From Armigeres subalbatus (taxonomy: Eukaryota > Arthropoda > Insecta > Diptera > Culicidae), in contig NW_026942913.1 of the NCBI RefSeq assembly GCF_024139115.2, positions 248,001-312,000 of the forward strand: a DNA stretch of 64,000 nt, given 5' to 3'. This document shows positions 57,090 through 64,000 of this stretch, in pieces. The notes below the pieces were generated by a model, which was not told the origin of the DNA, searched no databases, and was given only the letters and a program-made list of their open reading frames with translations. Position numbers and translations under genes: made by a program. How positions within the stretch are numbered: the first letter of the stretch is position 1; each line of letters starts with the position of its first letter.

Positions 57090-58330
57090 TGCGTGCTGTT
57101 CTTGTTGTTCAGTAGCATTCTGTTTTGGCGGAGCGGTACCAGAGGCTTCTCCTATTTCAAAGCTGTCAGCAGGAGGCGCTTCGTCATATGAGCCGTCCTG
57201 CATGGGATATGGGCTCGGATAATCTGGATAGCACTCGTTGTAGCACGGTTGATCGTACTGATAAGCATACTGGTTGTAATTATCGTAATTATCATAATAA
57301 TCATAAACAGGGTATGCGTTTTCTAACGGATGTGCTTGTCGTTTGACATTTTGGTGATATTGTTGAGAAGCTGGCCTTTTAAATTCATTGGCGGCCGATT
57401 ACCATAATTTACGAATTTCGATTGTTGACTCAGGTCAACTTCCATGGCTTCTACTCTTTGGGAAGTTTGAGGTGACCTGAAGGGGTTTTGTGAAAATGGA
57501 TTGTATGAGAATGCATTTTGGGAAGGCTGATGCCTAAATGGGTTGGTTTGCAAGGGACTCTGGGAGGTAAAGCATAATTTTGAGGCACACTAGGCCTTCT
57601 TTGAGGTAATGGTGGCGGTAGTAGAATTTTGGGATTTAAAACTGTGTCCTGGGAGGTATTTTGGAGGTTCCTTTGGCTTAGGCAATGATTGGCCACCATG
57701 TTCGTTTCGGAAGGGGCAGAACGGATATCTAAATTATAATATTCGGTGCAGAAGTTGTAAGCTTGACCCAAAGTTTTTGGGTTTGTACTTTTAACAGGAT
57801 GCTCAGAGGTTTATCCAATCCTCTGATAAATGCATCGAGTGACTTGTCACGGAAGTATTCGATATGTGCTGCGGCATTCGGTCGCAGTTTATCGTCCGTT
57901 TGTATCTGAGCAATTATCGATGGTAATAACTCATTGACGCGGCTGTAATAGCTGCTGAGGCGTTCCTCTGCAGATTTTCTTATAGATGTTTATTGGAAAT
58001 CTAACGTCTTAACATCGCGTCGGTCACGATAATACAGGATTAACGTGTTTTTATATCCGTCCAAGAGGACGAGACATTATTCGCATTCAAAATATCGGCA
58101 GCTTCGCCATCAATTTTCCGGCGCACTGACCATTCAAGGATATTAATTTGCGACGGTGTCGCACCGTTGTCGCGGTAAGTTCTGAGAATGGAATCAACAT
58201 CGGTGATCCAATCAATAAGTCTGGTAGGATCACCCTTGAAAATTTTAATTTCCTTAACAAAATCTGGAACTTTGCCTAAATCAATAAACTGTTGAATGCT
58301 CATAGCAGGAGGCGGGGCACTGGATTAGGG
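57090..58330 (-). pseudogene. Copy C gag, frameshifted
   Basis: The body opens at 58303 (MSIQQFIDLGKVPDFVKEIK). The upstream MMNP start is out of frame through a short C-run, as in copy A. Breaks occur near 58035, 57795 and 57580. The frame 57553-57323 keeps the intact Pro-rich segment that is broken in copies A and B (SQNPFRSPQTSQRVEAME). A private Trp replaces Arg in ILEWSVRRK. Confidence 0.85.
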
Positions 58331-58920
58331 GTAGGATTCATCATATTTGAGTAATAGAAATTTACTCGCGATTTCTTCTTCGGTAAAATATGGAGCAAAT
58401 TGGGCAAGAGCTTGAGGAGAACTTCGACAAAATCACCGTAATAAAAAAATCACTAAGATAGGAGCAAAAATTAAAACTTTTGAGATATTGGAATAAAAAT
58501 TTCACTCACACTTTTCGGATTTAACAAACTATCACTAGCACTTGTTTGATTGAATAAAATAAAAGAAACTTACAGTAAAATTGCCAACATCCTCCGTTGG
58601 ACTTCCTGGGTTTTCCTGGGATGATTTTTGATAGCGGGACTCCGTCTATGGGGGAGAACCAGGCAGTTATTTCGGGTTGGTCCGTTTTGCTGCTGACGGC
58701 TACTCCGGGCCCTAATAACGATCGATCCGGCTGGATGCGGTGTCCTGATCCTCGCTTCGTCCGTAGGGTAGGCTCGTTGAACCTAGGGTGTGGTGTTTGG
58801 CTCCTTCCACCAATGGTGTGATAGATCACTTTGAGGATTTTTACACTTCACTTGTTGAACGATTTTTCACTACCGGACACTTATACTATTCCCACGTCGA
58901 CGGGTCCCTATTCGGGCGCC

Positions 58921-59184
58921 AGTTCGCGTTCTCGCGTTTGGGATTTCTTTTTAAATAAAGACCCAAGTCGATTGACTACTAAACTTAAACTGATTTATTG
59001 TCTTAATGTAACCTACCACCTAACCTAATAATGCCATATCAGCACCCTACACCTGGCCTCGATGCCAATCGATGATACTGCTGACCGAGCTCCGTGCCGT
59101 CGCCGTTGCCGAGGGCACCCAAATCGCTGACGTCGGTGGTGCCATCGATGGAATGTGCTAAGTCCGGGTGGCCGGGCGTTAACT
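58921..59184 (-). repeat. Copy C 5' LTR
   Basis: This 264-bp LTR has the A-like GACCC, with a private TAAATAAAG in place of the A-run. The primer site lies at 58903-58920 (minus strand). Confidence 0.92.
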
Positions 59185-60176
59185 CGCGGCTGTAATAACT
59201 GCTGAGGCTTTCCTCGGCAGATTTTCTTATAGATGTTAATTGGAAATCTAACGTCTTAACATCGCGTCGGTCACGATAATACAGGATTAACGTGTTTTTA
59301 TATCCGTCCAAGAGGACGAGACATTATTCGCATTCAAAATATCGGCAGCTTCGCCGTCAATTTTCCGGCGCACTGACCGTTCAAGGATATTAATTTGCGA
59401 CGGTGTCGCACCGTTGTCGCGGTAAGTTCTGAGAATGGAATCAACATCGGTGATCCAATCAATAAGTCTGGTAGGATCACCCTTGAAAATTTTAATTTCC
59501 TTGACAAAGTCTGGAACTTTGCCTAAATCAATAAACTGTTGAATGCTCATAGCAGGAGGCGGGGCACTGGATTAGGGTTAGGATTCATCATATTTGAGTA
59601 ATAGAAATTTACTCGCGATTTCTTCTTCGGTAAAATATTGAGCAAATTGGGCAAGAGCTTGAGGAGAACTTCGACAAAATCACCGTAATAAAAAATCACT
59701 CAGATAGGAGCAAAAATTAAAACTTTTGAGATATTGGAATAAAAATTTCACTCACTTCAAATTTCACTTTTCGGATTTAACAAACTATCACTAGCACTTG
59801 TTTGATTGAATAAAATAAAAGAAACTTACAGTAAAATTGCCAACATCCTCCGTTGGACTTCCTGGGTTTTCCTGGGATGATTTTTGATAGCGGGACTCCG
59901 TCTATGGGGGAGAACCAGGCAGTTATTTCGGGTTGGTCCGTTTTGCTGCTGACGGCTACTCCGGGCCCTAATAACGATCGATCCGGCTGGATGCGGTGTC
60001 CTGATCCTCGCTTCGTCCGTAGGGTAGGCTCGTTGAACCTAGGGTGTGGTGTTTGGCTCCTTCCACCAATGGTGTGATAGATCACTTTGAGGATTTTTAC
60101 ACTTCACTTGTTGAACGATTTTTCACTACCGGACACTTATACTATTCCCACGTCGACGGGTCCCTATTCGGGCGCC
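59185..60176 (-). pseudogene. Copy A leader and gag, N-terminal part
   Basis: The primer site (GGCGCCCGAATAGGGACC on the minus strand) adjoins the LTR at 60176. A 600-bp leader follows, then gag. The ATG at about 59577 (MMNP...) is one base out of frame with the body because the C-run in its Pro-rich start is one shorter than in copy B. The body is open from 59550 (MSIQQFIDLGKVPDFVKEIK). The sequence stops at 59185 where copy C entered. Gag would form the particle core. Confidence 0.85.
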
Positions 60177-60440
60177 AGTTCGCGTTCTCGCGTTTGGGAT
60201 TTCTTTTTAAAAAAAGACCCAAGTCGATTGACTACTAAACTTAAACTGATTTATTGTCTTAATGTAACCTACCACCTAACCTAATAATGCCATATCAGCA
60301 CCCTACACCTGGCCTCGATGCCAATCGATGATACTGCTGACCGAGCTCCGTGCCGTCGCCGTTGCCGAGGGCACCCAAATCGCTGACGTCGGTGGTGCCA
60401 TCGATGGAATGTGCTAAGTCCGGGTGGCCGGGCGTTAACT
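60177..60440 (-). repeat. Copy A 5' LTR
   Basis: This 264-bp LTR ends AGTTAAC/GCGAACT. It has seven A in the run before GACCC, against six in the 3' LTR, with no other difference found by eye. Confidence 0.93.
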
Positions 60441-60693
60441 CTCGCAATCGATGAATATACTTAATGTAAAAAACAAGGCACATGTAGCTGTCTTCATATG
60501 TGGAACATATGATCATCTTTAAATCACAGAGGAATTAGTTGCTTTGATCCCAATGAAGGAAACGACTACCAGTATCGACCTGGAAAAAGCTGTTAATACC
60601 TGTATGAAGGAGCTTGAACTCTTCTATGAAAACTTGAGGCCTACCAACTGATGGAGCTTCGGCATTGACGGGAAAGAACGCCGGCGTTGTGAC
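60441..60693 (+). pseudogene. hAT transposase relic, central part
   Basis: Directly after the errantivirus the frame resumes near the LAIDE motif, which holds the first catalytic Asp of hAT enzymes. It continues KNKAHVAVFICGTYDHL, a stop, EELVALIPMKETTTSIDLEK, then LFYENLRPT and, after a frame change, TDGASALTGKNAGVV at about 60645-60690. The order is that of ZBED5/GTF2IRD2-like hAT proteins ('LipmkgTTtg.di...vtTDGapamtGk'). Joined across the insertion at the CTCG duplication, both parts are in the expected order. It is dead because of stops and shifts. Confidence 0.72.
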
Positions 60694-60700
60694 ACTTGAA

Positions 60701-62023
60701 AATTAGCAATTTGTTTATTTGTTTATTTGTCAATCAGCCACAAAAGATAATTTTTGATATTTCTCTGCACATTGCATTTTTCACCAAAAAAGATCTATGT
60801 TAAAAAACTACCAATATTCGGTAACGAGCGTCAATAAGCAAATCAATTTAACCTACACGAGGAGGAAACCACATCTAATTCCAAATTATGTTGATGGAAG
60901 TGGAAGCAAATCACGGGGATTTATTGTGTTAGTTTGTTGGCTAATCCATGGTACCTTGTTTGAGAGCGAAAGGAAATAACCCTTTATATACAATATAAAG
61001 CAAAACCAATACCCAAGCTGCATGATCCTGAATGGGTAAGTGGCTTGGCCTTTATAGTACATGTCACTAAACATCTCAATGACTTAAACATAAAGCTGCA
61101 AGTCAGGGATCAATACGTTCGAAACCCAACCCAACCCAACATGCCAACTATTGAAAAAATTGCACAATTGATTCTCGAATACTGATACATTTTCTTTAAT
61201 CCGGTAGAAAACAGTTCATGCTAATCTGTTGAATATGCGGTAATCTCGAAGCCCTTCTACAAAAATTGTCAAGCCTGTTCGTTAATTTTTGGGAACATAG
61301 TTCCTCAATACAGTTTACTGATGTAAATAATGTACCTGGAATGTTTCAAATAGAGATATGTAGGTAATTGAGCTCCAATGCAACAACAAGTCCAAATCTA
61401 AATTTCAGAAAGACACATCTTTTGTAGGATATTTTCTCTCTTCAGATGAAGATGAACAACTCTTATCTCTTACTAAGAATTGAAGCAGTAAAAGTATGTG
61501 TTGATCTTCATTATATGCTCATTATTCCAAATGTGCATATTTCATTTACACACCTCTTTGAACCTGAAAAACATCCTCGTCATCAATTTGGTAGCAGGAA
61601 AACATATATGCTTCTACTCCTCTGCTATCTAGTTTTTGTTTAATTTTGCAAGAGCCAGCGAGGGCTGCCCATGTGCAATAAACAAACAGGCATTAAATTT
61701 GGTTTTAAAAATAAATATGTTTGATTCAAACATATTATCAGTTTGCAAATGACCATGCATACTTTTAATGCAAATGGATGAAATTTATATCCATGTATAG
61801 GGTGGTGTTGCGGAACCATAGAGCACAACTGAATGGGTTTGAAACCGCCCCGGGATAGATCATGTGCAAACGTGACATGAGGCATCGGCGCAAAATGTGA
61901 ATCAAATCAGAACAACTGTAAAATATTCTTTTGAATTAAAACATTATAATTATTCATAGAAGTCACAAAAAATCCAAAGATTTTTTTTTCTAACTAATTT
62001 TATTTGGTAATGATCTTTTACTT
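60701..62023. other. Intron sequence, no gene recognised
   Basis: AT-rich DNA inside trypsin intron 2. Short frames at 60797-60979, 61446-61643 and 61640-61885 have no domain support. A (tttgttta)n microsatellite lies at 60709-60735. Confidence 0.5.
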
Positions 62024-62240
62024 TGCTGAGACGAGCCAGCCTAGAGCTGAAAGTCCCCTTAATAAAGATAAAAAAATCTTTTACTTGCATTTATCTCTTC
62101 TTAGACTAGGTGTTCCGTGTTTGATTAGCACTATCATCCTAATTTGCTATGATACATTTTAAGCTACTATTAATAATTACATTTTTCGAGACGAGCCAGG
62201 CTCGGACTGAAAGTCTCGGTAATAAAGAATAAAAAAAATA
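62024..62240 (+). repeat. Two copies of a LINE/SINE-like 3' tail
   Basis: 'gagacgagccagcctagagctgaaagtccc.ttaataaagataaaaaaa' at 62027-62075 and 'gagacgagccaggctcggactgaaagtctcggtaataaagaataaaaaaa' at 62188-62238. Both end in an A-rich tail after AATAAA, as 3' ends of mosquito retroposons do. No coding part is attached. Confidence 0.6.
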
Positions 62241-62454
62241 CATTTCAATTACTTTTGGTTTACAAAGTTAAAATGTGATTCTGAAGGCAAACGCACCACA
62301 AGAGTGATTTTGTAGCAGATTTAAAGCTGGGTAAATTAATTTGAAAACTTTAATACTGAACCCTACATTATTTGGAAATATCTATTCACTAGTAGAATGG
62401 TTAAATTTTGCTTATTACCTAAAACTAGCGATTAAAAGTAAGTACATGGATTCA

Positions 62455-62703
62455 CCCAATTAGCGGTTGTTAGATTTTCTAACAATTCTGTATAAGAATC
62501 TACCAAAACCTGTATAAGAATTGGGCATATGCGAAATTGTTAGATTCTTATACAAAAATTGTAAGAAAAGCTTACAAAATTGTTAGATTCTTATACAATA
62601 TTTGTATAAGAATCTAGCAATTTCGCATATGCCCAGTTCTTATGCAGGTTTTGGTAGATTCTTATACAGAATTGATGGAAAATCTAAAACCCGTTGGTTG
62701 GTG
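62455..62703. repeat. MITE (CCCAACCAGCGG family), copy 2
   Basis: A long palindrome: left 'cccaattagcggttgttaga' and right the complement 'ttggttgg...gggttttagatttt', with inner arms 'ttctgtataagaatctacca' and 'tggtagattcttatacagaa' and the shared words 'gggcatatgcgaaattg'. It relates to 26869-27086. Confidence 0.78.
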
Positions 62704-63126
62704 TTCAAAAACTACGTGTACGTGCGAATTGGCTATTCTAAAAGTGCAAATCTATCTTAGGCGTTTCTTGCGCAATTTGTTCAGGAATAAACTTTCGGAT
62801 TTATAATTTGAGAAAATGCAACAATGTAAGCGCATTTGTATAACCTGCTTCCCTTCCGTGACATAATTCAAATATAATTGAAGCTCTGAAGCTGCATATG
62901 CTGCTGTCAAAACGTGTGAGTCATGGTATTCCAGAGGGGTCAAATTCCCGACACAGATTCAAAAATATTTTTTCAAAGTGCTCAATTGGGTATTTACTAT
63001 GCCGCTAGTTGAAGCTAAACAATAAGTTGCAACTGCGGCTTTAGAGGGTTGTGCCAAAGCGCAATAGCCTGCGGGAATACCTGCCGATACCCTACATGCT
63101 TACCTACATAATAAATTCTTTTGTAG
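62704..63126. other. 3' end of trypsin intron 2
   Basis: Non-coding. It ends with the acceptor ttcttttgtag at 63116-63126, immediately before exon 3. Confidence 0.7.
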
Positions 63127-63786
<660 letters not shown>

Positions 63787-63797
63787 AGATTTTGAAA

Positions 63798-63803
63798 AAT
63801 AAA
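63798..63803 (+). terminator. Poly-A signal of the trypsin gene
   Basis: AATAAA lies 12 bases after the stop codon, followed by a GT-rich stretch (tgtttgtttgt). Such short 3' UTRs are common in insect digestive protease genes. Confidence 0.75.
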
Positions 63804-64000
63804 TGTTTGTTTGTTTGGATTATTTCACATTCTGCGACCTCTATACGACATTAGTGACTCTTCAGTCTTTATATTCAAATTTATATCTTTCGGATACTGA
63901 GCGAATTTTGAAGATTCTGTGGCAAGATATTCCAGAGAGAAAGAGAACCCTGAATAATGTGTAGTTCCCGAGCAAAATCTGACACCGTGAATATAGCAAA
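63804..64000. other. Downstream flank of the trypsin gene
   Basis: Nothing recognised. Confidence 0.5.

Larger units (their letters stand above)
52088..59184 (-). mobile_element. Errantivirus copy C, complete, nested in copy A gag
   Basis: This 7097-bp element lies on the minus strand. CGCG lies at both borders (52084-52087 and 59185-59188), and copy A gag continues across. The 3' LTR (52088-52350) equals the copy B type (GATCC variant), whereas the 5' LTR (58921-59184) has the copy A type GACCC and a TAAATAAAG variant, so the pair is mixed. Gene order is as in the other copies. It has the best preserved integrase zinc domain but also several one-base breaks. Confidence 0.95.
39130..60440 (-). 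mobile_element. Errantivirus (gypsy-type endogenous retrovirus) copy A, host of two nested copies
   Basis: Copy A occupies 39130-42004, 49109-52087 and 59185-60440. Its LTRs (39130-39392 and 60177-60440) differ by one A in a homopolymer. CTCG lies outside both ends (39126-39129 and 60441-60444). Removing copies B and C and their duplications leaves 7102 bp, the length of the other copies. Gene order on the minus strand is LTR, leader, gag, pol (protease, RT, RNase H, integrase), env, LTR. AGTTAA...GAACT termini, a tRNA-Lys-like primer site and an env gene place it with the errantiviruses of the Ty3/gypsy group. The gag and pol genes are split by copies C and B. Confidence 0.93.
37966..60700 (+). 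mobile_element. hAT transposon relic interrupted by the errantivirus nest
   Basis: The left end reads CAGGGCTGCCCAACGTAAGG, a hAT-type terminus, and is followed by 'gcccgcgg...gtggcccgcagc'. The transposase coding relic runs 38880-39129 and resumes at 60441-60693 after removal of the nested elements. A 0.75-kb foldback (38014-38765) lies near the left end. No right terminus was found before 63126, so the element is truncated or its end is too decayed to see. Confidence 0.65.

Overview
The window is animal, almost certainly mosquito, DNA. No bacterial-type operons, tRNA, rRNA or CRISPR are visible. The one recognisable host gene is a secreted trypsin-type serine protease with small introns, and nearly everything else is transposable elements of the kinds that fill culicine (Aedes-like) genomes. 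The species is inferred from this style, not proven.

Layout. 1-3010: 5' half of a Jockey-clade LINE on the minus strand, decayed and cut by the window edge. 3800-10300: old repeats, including a 3.2-kb unit between 11-bp direct repeats, an RTE-type LINE 3' end, and a short exon-like stretch at 10041-10284. 11599-19227: a complete but apparently non-coding LTR element with TSD GTTAA, primer-binding site and purine tract. It carries satellite and minisatellite arrays, a hAT-type MITE nested in another foldback element, and a 1975-bp TA-flanked element inside one LTR. 19900-23850: LINE debris, small foldback elements and two tandem arrays. 23851-29601: a CR1-like LINE with a PHD-finger ORF1 and a broken ORF2, disrupted by a hAT-like element that itself holds a MITE.

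31561-63786: the trypsin gene. Exons 1-2 (signal peptide, activation site, catalytic His) are at 31561-32004. Exons 3-5 (catalytic Asp and Ser, stop, poly-A signal) are at 63127-63786. The intron between them is 31.1 kb and has been filled by repeats. The main insertion is a hAT transposon whose transposase gene is split by an env-bearing gypsy-type errantivirus (copy A, minus strand, TSD CTCG). Copy A was then hit by two further copies of the same family: copy B (plus strand, in pol, TSD CCTG) and copy C (minus strand, in gag, TSD CGCG). All three are about 7.1 kb with 263-264-bp LTRs that are nearly identical, so the insertions are young. Removing B and C leaves copy A at about 7.10 kb, which confirms the reconstruction.

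How the parts interact: a transcript of the trypsin gene would cross antisense A and C and sense B, giving potential for long double-stranded RNA or small-RNA production. The trypsin reading frame has two one-base losses in exon 3. All errantivirus copies also carry one-base differences in homopolymers, so either real decay or uncorrected long-read errors may explain them. I found no clearly new enzymatic system. The strongest unusual observations are the triple self-nest inside a protease intron, the satellite-bearing non-coding LTR element with its matched empty site, and the four-fold SGKACNSICLAEA-type repeat in the CR1 LINE.
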